NCBI RefSeq assembly: GCF_000010805.1 | Contig: NC_012522.1 | Coordinates: 5,952,001-6,016,000 of the forward strand | Source of the DNA: Rhodococcus opacus B4 | GTDB lineage: Bacteria > Actinomycetota > Actinomycetes > Mycobacteriales > Mycobacteriaceae | Length of the DNA: 64,000 nt | Reading direction: 5' to 3' | Shown here: positions 25,801 to 31,743 of the stretch, piece by piece | Position numbering within the stretch: the stretch's first letter is position 1 | How the letters are laid out: every line of letters starts with the position of its first letter | Program-made: the position numbers and the translations under genes | Notes under the pieces: generated by a model | What the model was told of the DNA's origin: nothing | Databases searched by the model: none | Seen by the model: only the letters and a program-made list of their open reading frames with translations

Positions 25801-27710
25801 CCCTGACCGTGGGCGCGCGGCTCGTGGTGACCCGGCCCGGCGGTCATCGCGAGCTCGACTACCTGGCAGCGGTGATCCGCGAGCACCGGATCACGATGAT
25901 GCATTTCGTGCCGTCGGTGCTGGCCGCGTTTCTCGCGATGGGTGAGGGGGAGGCGCTGACGTCGCTGCGGCATCTGTACGTGGGCGGCGAGGAGGTGTCG
26001 CCCGAGTTGGCGGAGGATGCGATGGCGCTCCGGCCGGGCGCATTCCACAATACGTATGGTCCCACCGAGGCGGCGGTCACGACCACCGCGTTCACGCTGG
26101 GCGCGTCCGCCGATGTGCGGGTGCCGATCGGTGCGCCGGTGTGGAACACCCGCGCGTACGTGCTGGATGCGCGGCTTCGCCCCGTGCCCGTGGGTGTTGC
26201 CGGTGAGCTCTATCTCGGCGGCGATCAACTGGCCCGCGGGTATGCGGGGCGGAGCGAGCTCACCGCTGAACGATTCGTCGCCGACCCTTTCGGGCGGCGA
26301 GGCGAGCGTCTGTACCGCACCGGCGACCTCGTGAAGTGGACCTCTGCCGGTCAGCTGGTGTATCTGGGGCGGACCGACCTCCAGGTCAAGATGCGCGGAC
26401 TGCGAATCGAACTACGTGAGGTCGAGTCGGCGCTGGAGGCGGCCGCAGGGGTGTCGCAGGCCGCCGCCGCGCTGGTCGCCGACGAACGCGGCGGTGACCA
26501 CCTCGTCGGCTACGTCGTGGCGGAACCGGGCCGGCAGATCGACACTGGCGCCCTGACCGTGTCGGCACGAGAACGGCTCCCGTCGTACATGGTGCCGTCG
26601 CAGATCATGATCCTGGACGAGTTGCCCCTGGCGTCGGCCGGCAAACTCGACAGGCGTGCGCTCCCGAAGCCCCGCTTCGAGCCGCGTGCCTTCCGTGCCC
26701 CGCGCACGGACACCGAGATCGCCGTGGCCACGGTTTTCGGTGAACTACTCGGTGTCGATCGGGTGGGTGCGGACGACAACTTCTTCGAGCTGGGCGGAAA
26801 CTCCCTGACGGCGGTGCGGGTGGTGAGTGCGCTCGAGGCGTCCACGGGTATCGCGGTTCCACTGCACACGGTGATGACGGACCCGACGCCGAGTTCGATA
26901 GCGGCACGGATGAATTCGGCCGACCGGGAACGAGATCGGTCGCTCGACGTGGTCTTCCCCATCAGGACGGCAGGGGAGGGACGCCCACTGTTCTGCATCC
27001 ACCCGATCGTGGGACTCGCCTGGTGCTACACCGGTCTCGCCTCCCGGATCGATCCCGATCGGCCGATCTACGGGCTGCAGTCCCCGGCGATCGCCGGCGA
27101 CGATTCGCTGCCGGCGTCGATCGACGCACTGGCGGCGAGGTACGTGGCGGAGATCCGCGGCATCCAGGCTCAGGGCCCGTACGATCTGCTGGGCTGGTCG
27201 CTCGGCGGTGTCCTGGCGCATGCGGTGGCGGTGCAACTCCAGGATGCGGGCGACGAGGTGGCGACCCTCGTGATGCTCGACAGCTACGCGCATCAACCGC
27301 ACGCGGCGGAGACCGACGTTCCGGTGAGCGTGGGCGATCTGCTGGCGGGAATCGGTGTCGAGGCGGAGGTGCCCGCGGCCGTCGTGGACATGACACCCGA
27401 GTCGGCGCTGGACCTCCTGGCGGCCCCAGGCGGACCCACGGCCGTCCTCAACCGGGAACAACTCCAGGCGCTGATCGCGAGCGCCGCACACCAGTGCGCG
27501 TTGCTGGAGCACCACCGGCCGGGAGTCTTCCGCGGTGACGTCGCCTTCTTCACCGCGGGCCGGGACGATCCCACGGGATCGGAGGCGGCGGCGACGTGGC
27601 AGCCGTACGTGGCGGGCGCTGTCCGGAACCGCACCGTAGACAGTGCGCACTGGCACATGACGTCGCCTCGCGTGTTGCGGTTGGTCGGGTCGGCGCTGCG
27701 GATCGACTAG
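16887..27710 (+). CDS. Non-ribosomal peptide synthetase with truncated condensation units and thioesterase
   Basis: A 3607-residue NRPS; GTG start with GGGGGGA six bases upstream. Order by eye: C1 (17-450, HHLILDG near 147); A1 (460-940, complete to SGKVDR); then, without a carrier domain, only the C-terminal half of a C domain (950-1190, starting RYWKRQLEG); A2 (1195-1490), degenerate, with YVLCPVGSEP where the P-loop should be and the YGPTE region absent; a second C-terminal C half (1520-1725); A3 (1730-2205, intact YTSGSTGTPKG); T (LGGNSL near 2243); full C (2300-2750, HHISADG near 2430); A4 (2755-3268); T (LGGNSL near 3303); TE (3355-3607, GWSLGG). Four A domains but two carriers, so as few as two residues may be loaded. 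The starter C domain suggests N-acylation. No MbtH or phosphopantetheinyl transferase gene is nearby. Product unknown. Confidence 0.92.
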   Translation: MGSGFPRETAGELDSRAFPLSHAQKGLWFAQQLDPNVPILVAQYVELRGPVDIGALKWASEQGSFDIESPGVRIVDHAGEPYQLADETIDDELAYIDLRSREDPVAEAHRWMDERRRRPMSVYRDRLISATLLHVGGDHYFLTTFAHHLILDGYGAMVLMNRVAELYTHAVERTEAPASKAVPLRELYESEDAYPRSRRFEIDREYWAERTTNLPEPSRLTDRQSAPSTVSLLASEVMDPLVVGELEALAQEWNSFEVPIVVAAFAAFLARMTGNSDVVLSLPVSARTTAGARRSGGSVANIVPLRIEVDPHGTTHDLVRRVQLELTGALRHQRFRYEDILHDMRSTSRVGRGFGPMVNIMMFHTETWWGEVLGELNVLTAGPVDDLAVAIYPGAAGQNVRVDFEGNPAVYEREELAGHHARFLEYLGGFVGADAGAAVGGLPLLVQDELDALVPLDGPASVDPLTLPDLLDLTADSDTVAVRCGDAEMTYRALHERSNRLARRLLEQGVGVGNRVALMLPRSIEQVVAVWAVARCGAAFVPVDPDYPGERIAHMIEESGVTIALAADPEVVPAGVRWVDVADAPGDGTPVAAVELAHPIRLDNAAYVIYTSGSVGAPRGITMPHRGLANHAAALRRLYAADSRSRVLMCASPSYDASIHELLVAVTAGATLVIAPPPVRGGKAMADLLRRERITHWTTTPAVPAQMDPAGFPDLEVLAVAGEVCPPELVARWGVGRKVLNLYGPTEVTVWATATDALFPGRRPTIGRPIEGVSAVVLDRFLQPVPAGVVGELYLSGPGVGRGYLERPGASATRFVANPFATDLQRMYRTGDLVRWSKNHELEFVDRADDQVKIRGFRVELGEITAVLGRHPGVDTAIAVAHERNGELAVDGYVHGTGLDPDEVLAGVAERLPGYMVPSTVTVLDAVPLTPSGKVDRSALPVPAPYDRELRYWKRQLEGLPPLSLPADRDVSGRAGALTGAVPFAVEPALYRRVHELAADHAVSPFTIVHAAVAAVLSVVSGADDLAIGAVLSDGHMGGNVDDSEPLALRSRLDPRLTFDEFLRETHRVEQRARAHGEVPFAHVTDIAGQERSPGRHPLFQAMLSVDAETEREFDGLDLVVSLRGLPDGDRLEGVLRYAAHRFERQTVEHWARRLHRLFAVITGNPSVALSAIDLLTPEERALAVGGSQDFAHDIASLPEVFRRRVADSPDAVAVACGGEMVTYAEIDRRSAVLARALNRSGIGDSSIVAVGLSNPVDYVVAHVAVVRSGAACLPLSPDHPTERIRYLLADVVPTLLLISRRDAEAIPHGGYPTVLLDDIEFGGNGELDVTASVPAPIHPDRVAYVLCPVGSEPVAVTHANVLARVRSGSDGDSVVADLWASLVDGRTAGHDHRGERGLTQPTYLDAGSRVYVLDRALRPVPPGTVGELYVGGQQVARGFHRRPPDTAGRFVADPFVPPGAGHGGGVRMFRTGDRGRYLDGRLERLPRSSGDSGLARWQRALRGVGSSSPVPTDRMVGGSASPSDCVHEFSIGADRHEAAARLAREQGVTLFTVLRATLAILLARVGVHRDIVIGAEAGLTGDRTNTVALRTRVTPAMSFLEVLEQVRGFDVAAFQHADVPFEALADLLGGERPQVSLALTPTSERGTVPTPFDLAFTYSERWSDHVPAGVDGVVTYTPSLFDAATVRSLAELFGDVLAAGTDRPGIEVGNIGLAAGAVLDGGAPSAPRTITEILTGTARDFPDAHALADGTVTLTYRDLDTRSDALAHVLIDAGARPGRVIALALPRSVDFMIALWAITKTGAAFVPVDPTHPAERLERVLTEADVCIGVGAMSVGGSRIVWLPVTAGEYLNDVPPVRVPVHPDEVAYVIYTSGSTGTPKGVMVPHRGVSSLTEEAVRRYRVTPDSRVLHAYNPTFDAALLEMLLAFASGACLVVAPAEVYAGPDLQRVLVEHRVSHYLSTPAVLSSLSVHGLEHIEVVAVGGETLHPDLAAAWSDGRRMLNAYGPTESTVVATLAAVDGHVTIGGPISGTTGWVLDDRLRAVPVGAIGELYLSGSGLARGYVGDPGRSAVRFVAAADGVRMYRTGDLVHRRADGNLQFIARVDRQVKIRGVRIEPGEVDAVISRVAEVDGAITVARPNAAGADALVSYVVPRGSLDVELLRKRLEDVLPSYLVPSAIVVLDAFPLNPSGKIDVKALPAPVLESRVFRAPESAVQETVVAVFAEVLAVEQVGLDDEFFALGGNSLIATQAAARLGEALNAHVPVRILFEALTVEALAEQLSSLPGTGNRPVLSRRPRPEHVPLSPAQQRMWFLSRFDPSSPAYNIPLAVRVTGDLNVSALQQALRDVLERHESLRTVFPEHDGTPVQVVLPAESVELDLFPTAVTADVVDAHVLSVLARGFDVSASVPIRARILQVSEHELIVVVVVHHISADGVSMAPLGRDVATAYLARSRGERPGWAPLEVQYADFALWQREVLGDERDPESLAAKQFEYWTRTLADLPEFLELPTDRPRPAVRTNRGAVVPVTVGAATHGRLGAVAQRHNATLFMVVHAALAVLLARVTATSDIVIGTPVAGRGERALDDVVGMFVNTLVLRTEVDVDATLLGVLERARQADLGAMAHAEVPFERLVEILNPARSQSHSSLFQVMLAFQNQAPASLELPGLAITPLEIAAQVTKFDLDFSLSDTYDENGDPAGIAGTLTYSTELFDSETAHRFVGGLVRVVEEFASRPEQQVGDVSLLTVDETARMLDTWNSTDVALGGETLVDLLDAQVARTAGAVAVVFDGGSWTYGELDARVNRLARLLVARGIGPDCLVALAVERSLDMIVGMCAVLRAGGGYVPLDPEHPAERIADVLGSAAADLVLTTSRTHAPLPTGITHIDIDTVDLSGFDPGPLRNADRVRPLRPQNTAYVLFTSGSTGRPKGVVVSHAAIVNQLRWLAGEYEVTAADRGMLKAPYTFDVSVWEVFLPLTVGARLVVTRPGGHRELDYLAAVIREHRITMMHFVPSVLAAFLAMGEGEALTSLRHLYVGGEEVSPELAEDAMALRPGAFHNTYGPTEAAVTTTAFTLGASADVRVPIGAPVWNTRAYVLDARLRPVPVGVAGELYLGGDQLARGYAGRSELTAERFVADPFGRRGERLYRTGDLVKWTSAGQLVYLGRTDLQVKMRGLRIELREVESALEAAAGVSQAAAALVADERGGDHLVGYVVAEPGRQIDTGALTVSARERLPSYMVPSQIMILDELPLASAGKLDRRALPKPRFEPRAFRAPRTDTEIAVATVFGELLGVDRVGADDNFFELGGNSLTAVRVVSALEASTGIAVPLHTVMTDPTPSSIAARMNSADRERDRSLDVVFPIRTAGEGRPLFCIHPIVGLAWCYTGLASRIDPDRPIYGLQSPAIAGDDSLPASIDALAARYVAEIRGIQAQGPYDLLGWSLGGVLAHAVAVQLQDAGDEVATLVMLDSYAHQPHAAETDVPVSVGDLLAGIGVEAEVPAAVVDMTPESALDLLAAPGGPTAVLNREQLQALIASAAHQCALLEHHRPGVFRGDVAFFTAGRDDPTGSEAAATWQPYVAGAVRNRTVDSAHWHMTSPRVLRLVGSALRID

Positions 27711-27715
27711 GCCGC

Positions 27716-28027
27716 TCAGTACCGAGTGCGCAGCAGTTTCCCGCGGCGACGCGTCGTTCGCCGCACCCACCGGCGGTCACCGGTATTCGCGAATGTCCAC
27801 ACCGCGATCGCGAGCGCGGCGACAGACAGTAGATCGGACACGGTGAGGCCGTGGGTGGCGTCGAATTCCCAAAGCACCTGGCCTTCGAGCGGACCGTTGC
27901 CGAAGATCCAGATCACCGCGGCGAGGACGGTGGCGCCGGCGGTGAGGCGGGAGGGGCGTGCGAGGCACAGGGTTGTTGCCGCGAACAGAAAGTTCATGAA
28001 GACGAGGGGGTAGAAGAGCGGCACCAT
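27716..28027 (-). CDS. Small three-helix membrane protein of unknown function
   Basis: A 103-residue hydrophobic protein with about three membrane segments (FYPLVFMNFLFAATTLCLA, a second near AGATVLAAVIWIFG, a third near LLSVAALAIAVWTF) and a very basic C-terminal tail (RRWVRRTTRRRGKLLRTRY). I recognise no family. It is tail-to-tail with the NRPS gene, its stop only six bases from the NRPS stop, so transcripts of the two genes would overlap at their 3' ends. The basic tail implies an inside C-terminus. Start at ATG 28027 is the only good one. Confidence 0.55.
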   Translation of the reverse strand: MVPLFYPLVFMNFLFAATTLCLARPSRLTAGATVLAAVIWIFGNGPLEGQVLWEFDATHGLTVSDLLSVAALAIAVWTFANTGDRRWVRRTTRRRGKLLRTRY

Positions 28028-28075
28028 CCCGCTATTCTTCCAAGCTGCGCCGGGTGTGCGCCCGCGGGGGCGCGG

Positions 28076-28234
28076 TCATGCAACCGTGCGGTCGGGCGGG
28101 TCGTGCTTGCTCGTCGCGTTCTCGGTGGCGGGCAGTTCGTGCAGGTCTTTCTGCCGAATTGCTTTGCCGATGAGGATCGCGAGGGGCACCGACAGTGCTA
28201 TCCACGCGAGCGCGACCCAGGCAATCCACCACAC
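28076..28234 (-). CDS. Single-span small membrane protein
   Basis: A 52-residue protein beginning (GTG)WWIAWVALAWIALSVP. It has one long membrane segment followed by a charged cytoplasmic tail (GKAIRQKDLHELPATENATS). A longer frame to 28441 exists but its N-terminal part is Pro/Arg-rich and overlaps the promoter of the SPW gene, so I prefer the GTG. It lies 48 bases upstream of the three-helix membrane protein in the same direction and could share its transcript. Function is unknown. Confidence 0.45.
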   Translation of the reverse strand: MWWIAWVALAWIALSVPLAILIGKAIRQKDLHELPATENATSKHDPPDRTVA

Positions 28235-28408
28235 ACTTCGAGTATGCCCGTCCCTGGACGGCTGCCCAAGGTCGGCTGATCGTCGCCGTTCGTGGGGACT
28301 GGTCGGTAGTCGGGGATCCGGAAAAATTACCTGGTCATCGCTGGTTTGCCGCACCGAGTTCGGGGCACCCCCACGGTAGGGATTGGTTCTATTTCTAGGA
28401 GGTGGGTG

Positions 28409-28852
28409 ATGACGACACCAGGTATGTCGATCGACAGACACCCTGATATCGCCGAGTTGCGGGCTCGCTACGACCGAGTCTCGGAACAGCCGATGACGCA
28501 GGTCACCGAGGGCCTGATGTTCATGGCGGGCCTCTACATGGCGGCGTCGCCCTGGATTATCGGGTTCGCCAGCCAGTCTGGCCTGGCGATGTGCAATTTG
28601 CTGTCGGGTATTGCAGTGGCACTGCTCGCGGTCGGTTTCACGTCGGCCTACTCACGCACGCACGGCATGGCGTTCGTCGCGCCGCTGCTCGGACTGTGGA
28701 TGATCGTCAGCCCGTGGCTGGTCGTCGGAGTTACCACCACGGCGGGAATGATCTGGTCGAACGTGGTCTGCGGCATCGTCGTGTGTCTGCTGGGTCTCGG
28801 TATCACCGCCATGGGAATGGCGGACGGCGGCATGAGGATGAGGAGGAGGTAG
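28409..28852 (+). CDS. SPW-repeat membrane protein
   Basis: A 147-residue protein with four membrane segments and two copies of the SPW motif: AASPWIIGF near residue 47 and IVSPWLVVG near residue 105, each followed by a further hydrophobic helix. This is the SPW repeat family, short membrane proteins of unknown function common in actinobacteria. AGGAGGTGGGTG immediately before the ATG is a near-perfect ribosome site, so strong expression is likely. It is followed 40 bases later by a hairpin shared with the convergent TerC gene. Confidence 0.8.
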   Translation: MTTPGMSIDRHPDIAELRARYDRVSEQPMTQVTEGLMFMAGLYMAASPWIIGFASQSGLAMCNLLSGIAVALLAVGFTSAYSRTHGMAFVAPLLGLWMIVSPWLVVGVTTTAGMIWSNVVCGIVVCLLGLGITAMGMADGGMRMRRR

Positions 28853-28891
28853 ACACGCACGTGCCCGCATGGGGATGGGGCACGAGCCGAA

Positions 28892-28921
28892 GAAGCGCCC
28901 GCCGGATCCGGTGGGCGCTTC
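28892..28921. terminator. Bidirectional hairpin between SPW and TerC genes
   Basis: Perfect 9-bp inverted repeat GAAGCGCCC / GGGCGCTTC with a 12-base spacer that is itself nearly self-complementary (GCCGGATCCGGT). It sits between the 3' ends of two convergent genes (stops at 28852 and 28934). There is no clear U-run, as is common in high-GC actinobacteria. Confidence 0.7.
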
Positions 28922-28933
28922 GACTGTGTTCGG

Positions 28934-30124
28934 CTAGTTCTGTTTGAGGAACGCGTCGTGCTCCTCGTGGGCGCGTCTGATGAGGTCCATGAGGGCGGTT
29001 TCCTCGCGGATTATCTTCTTGAATTTCGGGTCGAGCTTCTTGATTTGCTGTTCCTCGTTGATCAGCCTGTCGTACATGCGTTCGCGCTCGGACAGGTCGG
29101 CGGTGTAGTCGAGGTCGAGGTAGTTGACCGCGTGCCGGCGGGCGCCGGCGATGGCGGACTGCGCCCTGCCCCGCTTGCTGGTGAGCGAGGCGATGACGGT
29201 GATCACGAGGATGCCGATGATGACACCGAGGGACACGAAGGTGCTGATTTCGATGACGTTGACGGGTTCGCCGTCGTTGACGAACGGCAGGTTGTTCTCG
29301 TGCAGCGCGTGCAGGATCAGCTTGACTCCGATGAACGCGAGGATCGCGGCCAGTCCGAACGACAGGTAGATGAGGCGGTCGAGGAGACCGTCGAGCAGGA
29401 AGTACAGCTGACGCAGACCCATCAGCGAGAACACGGTGGCGGTGAAGACGACGAAGACGTTCTGGGTGAGGCCGAAGATCGCGGGAATGGAGTCCAGCGC
29501 GAACAGGATGTCGGTGCCGCCGATCGCGACCATCACCAGCAGCATCGGCGTCATCGCCCGCTTGCCGTTCTCGACGGTGAAGAGTTTGTCACCGTCGTAG
29601 TGCTCGGTGGTGTGCATGAACTTCTTCGCGATCCGGATGATGAAGTTGTCGGCCGAGTGCGACTCCTCGGTCTCGGGCCGCAGCAGGTTCCCGGCGGTGA
29701 TCAGCAGGATGAGGCCGAAGAAGTAGAAGATCCATGCGAACGAGTTGATGAGCGCGGCGCCGAGAAAGATGAACGCGGTGCGGGCGAAGATCGAGAACAC
29801 GATGCCGAACAGAAGGACCTTCTGCTGGTCTTCGCGCGGCACCCGGAAGCTGGACATGATGATGAGGAACACGAAGAGGTTGTCGACCGACAGCGCCTTC
29901 TCCGTCACGTAGCCGGCGAAGTACTCCGTGCCCATGTCGACGCCGCCGAAGATCAGCACGGCGACACCGAAGAGCAGCGCGAGCCCGATGTAGATCGACG
30001 ACCAGATCGCCGCTTCCTTCAGCGTCGGGATGTGCGCGTGGCGTACGTGGAAGAAGTAGTCGAACGCGAGCAGAGCGACGATCACGACGATCGTCACAGT
30101 CCAGGCGAACGGAGTCACATGCAT
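28934..30124 (-). CDS. TerC family integral membrane protein
   Basis: A 396-residue TerC/Alx-family protein with about nine membrane segments. VDMGTEYFAGYVTEKALSVD with the following FVFLIIMSSF is the conserved metal-site region, and GGTDILFALDSIPAIFGLTQ is the second half-site with the buried acidic residues typical of TerC. A C-terminal charged tail (about residues 330-396) is predicted cytoplasmic and helical. The family is linked to tellurite resistance and to manganese/calcium export or metal loading of secreted proteins. The ATG follows AAGGCAGAG. It appears to be a single gene, separated from the amine operon upstream by a strong hairpin. Confidence 0.88.
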   Translation of the reverse strand: MHVTPFAWTVTIVVIVALLAFDYFFHVRHAHIPTLKEAAIWSSIYIGLALLFGVAVLIFGGVDMGTEYFAGYVTEKALSVDNLFVFLIIMSSFRVPREDQQKVLLFGIVFSIFARTAFIFLGAALINSFAWIFYFFGLILLITAGNLLRPETEESHSADNFIIRIAKKFMHTTEHYDGDKLFTVENGKRAMTPMLLVMVAIGGTDILFALDSIPAIFGLTQNVFVVFTATVFSLMGLRQLYFLLDGLLDRLIYLSFGLAAILAFIGVKLILHALHENNLPFVNDGEPVNVIEISTFVSLGVIIGILVITVIASLTSKRGRAQSAIAGARRHAVNYLDLDYTADLSERERMYDRLINEEQQIKKLDPKFKKIIREETALMDLIRRAHEEHDAFLKQN

Positions 30125-30209
30125 CGTCTCTGCCTTTCAGCCGAAGCGAACGCGCCTGTTCGTCAGCGTAGTCGCGCGCGGGGGCGCGACTTGGCAGAAC
30201 TGCCGCGGA

Positions 30210-30242
30210 CGCCGGGGCGGCACACCTGCTGCCGCCCCGGCG
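30210..30242 (-). terminator. Terminator hairpin after the amine-catabolism operon
   Basis: A perfect 13-bp stem, CGCCGGGGCGGCA (30210-30222) with TGCCGCCCCGGCG (30230-30242), and a 7-base loop, starting 8 bases after the stop of the aldehyde dehydrogenase gene on the minus strand. A second small hairpin (GGCAGTTCTGCC on that strand) follows at once. The strength and placement fit intrinsic termination without a U-tract. Confidence 0.78.
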
Positions 30243-30249
30243 ACCGGGC

Positions 30250-31743
30250 CTATCCTCGGTCGCCGAACACCGTCCGGTGCCAGTCCTTCCTGGCGGTACC
30301 GGTGATGTCGGACATGACGTGCTTGACGTTGGTGTACTCGTCGAGCGAGTACGTCGACATGTCCTTGCCGTAACCGGACGCCTTGTACCCGCCGTGCGGC
30401 ATCTCGCTGATGATCGGGATGTGGTCGTTGATCCACACGCAGCCGGCCGCGATCTCGCGGGAGGCGGTCTGCGCCCGGTACAAATCCCGGGTCCATGCCG
30501 ACGCCGCCAACCCGAAGTCGGTGTCGTTCGCCAGGGCGATCCCGTCCGCATCGTCGTCGAACGGCAGGACGACGAGAACCGGGCCGAAGATCTCCCTCTG
30601 CACGATCTCGCTCGACTGGTCGGCGCCCACGACGAGCGTCGGCTCGTAGTAGAAACCGGATGCGAGGTCGCCGCCGGGAACGGAACCGCCGCGGACGATC
30701 TTCGCCCCGGTGTCGCGGGCGCGGTCGACGAACCCGGCGACGTGCTGCTGCTGTCGCCGCGACACCAACGGACCCATGTCGGTGCTCGGATCGGACGGAT
30801 CACCGAGTCGGACGGTGTCCATGAGCGATGCCACTCCGGCGACGAAGTCGTCGTACAGCGGGCGCTGCACGTACGCGCGGGTGGCCGCGGTGCAGTCCTG
30901 ACCCGAATTGATGAGCGCACCGGCGACGGCGCCGTTGACGGCCGCCTCGAGATCGGCGTCGTCGAACACGACGAAGGGGGCCTTGCCGCCCAGTTCCAGG
31001 TGGAGTCGTTTACCCGCGGCGGCGGCCGCGATCTGCCGTCCGACGGGCGTCGATCCGGTGAAACTCACCATGCTCACGTCCCGATGCGACACCAGCGACG
31101 CCCCGGTGGTCGCCCCGTGGCCGGTGATCACGTTGACGACCCCGTCCGGCATTCCGGCGCGGGACGCGGCCTCCGCGAAGAGCAGCGACGTCAGGGGAGT
31201 GATCTCCGCCGGCTTGAGCACGATGGTGTTGCCGGCGGCGACGGCGGGCAGGATCTTCCACGCCGCCATCTGCAGCGGGTAGTTCCACGGCGAGATCGAC
31301 CCGATCACGCCGACGGGTTCCCGGCGGATGCTGGACGTGTGGTCGGGCGAGTACTCACCCGACGCCTTGCCCTCCAGATTGCGGGCCGCGCCGGCGAAGA
31401 ACGACACGTTGTCGATCGACCCGGGAACGTCGAACTCGGTCGACAGCTTGATGGGCTTGCCGGCCTGCCGGGTTTCGGTGGACGCGAGGTCGTCGGACAT
31501 CTCCGTGAGTTCGGCCGCCCACCGGGTCAGGACGGCGGAACGCTCGCCCGGACTCGTCGTCGACCACTCCGCGTACGCGGTCTTCGCGGTGGCCACCGCG
31601 TCGTCGACGTCCTCGGTGGACGCGTCGGTGCGTGAGGAGATCACCTCACCCGTGGCCGGGTCGAGCACCTCGTACACCTCGGCGGCCCGGCCGTCCCGGT
31701 AGCGGCCACCGACGTACATCCCGGGCAGATCCTGGTGGTTCAC
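30250..31743 (-). CDS. Aldehyde dehydrogenase, gamma-aminobutyraldehyde dehydrogenase-like
   Basis: A 497-residue NAD(P)-dependent aldehyde dehydrogenase. GSISPWNYPLQMAAWK and LKPAEITPLTSL form the cofactor site, FTGSTPVGRQIAAAA the Rossmann glycine motif, LELGGKAPFVVF the general-base glutamate and NSGQDCTAATRAYV the catalytic cysteine. The C-terminal GGYKASGYGKDMSTYSLDEY is typical of 4-aminobutyraldehyde/betaine-aldehyde type enzymes. It likely oxidises the aldehyde formed by the adjacent aminotransferase, for example 4-aminobutanal to GABA. GTG 31743 overlaps the preceding stop (GTGA); the frame runs much further upstream through the aminotransferase gene, which is only an open shadow. 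It is the last gene of the operon. Confidence 0.85.
   Translation of the reverse strand: MNHQDLPGMYVGGRYRDGRAAEVYEVLDPATGEVISSRTDASTEDVDDAVATAKTAYAEWSTTSPGERSAVLTRWAAELTEMSDDLASTETRQAGKPIKLSTEFDVPGSIDNVSFFAGAARNLEGKASGEYSPDHTSSIRREPVGVIGSISPWNYPLQMAAWKILPAVAAGNTIVLKPAEITPLTSLLFAEAASRAGMPDGVVNVITGHGATTGASLVSHRDVSMVSFTGSTPVGRQIAAAAAGKRLHLELGGKAPFVVFDDADLEAAVNGAVAGALINSGQDCTAATRAYVQRPLYDDFVAGVASLMDTVRLGDPSDPSTDMGPLVSRRQQQHVAGFVDRARDTGAKIVRGGSVPGGDLASGFYYEPTLVVGADQSSEIVQREIFGPVLVVLPFDDDADGIALANDTDFGLAASAWTRDLYRAQTASREIAAGCVWINDHIPIISEMPHGGYKASGYGKDMSTYSLDEYTNVKHVMSDITGTARKDWHRTVFGDRG

Noticed and set aside
28958..30373. A 471-codon plus-strand frame opposite TerC
   Set aside because: Its translation is an acidic, low-complexity shadow of the TerC codons; TerC itself has clear family motifs and a terminator hairpin.
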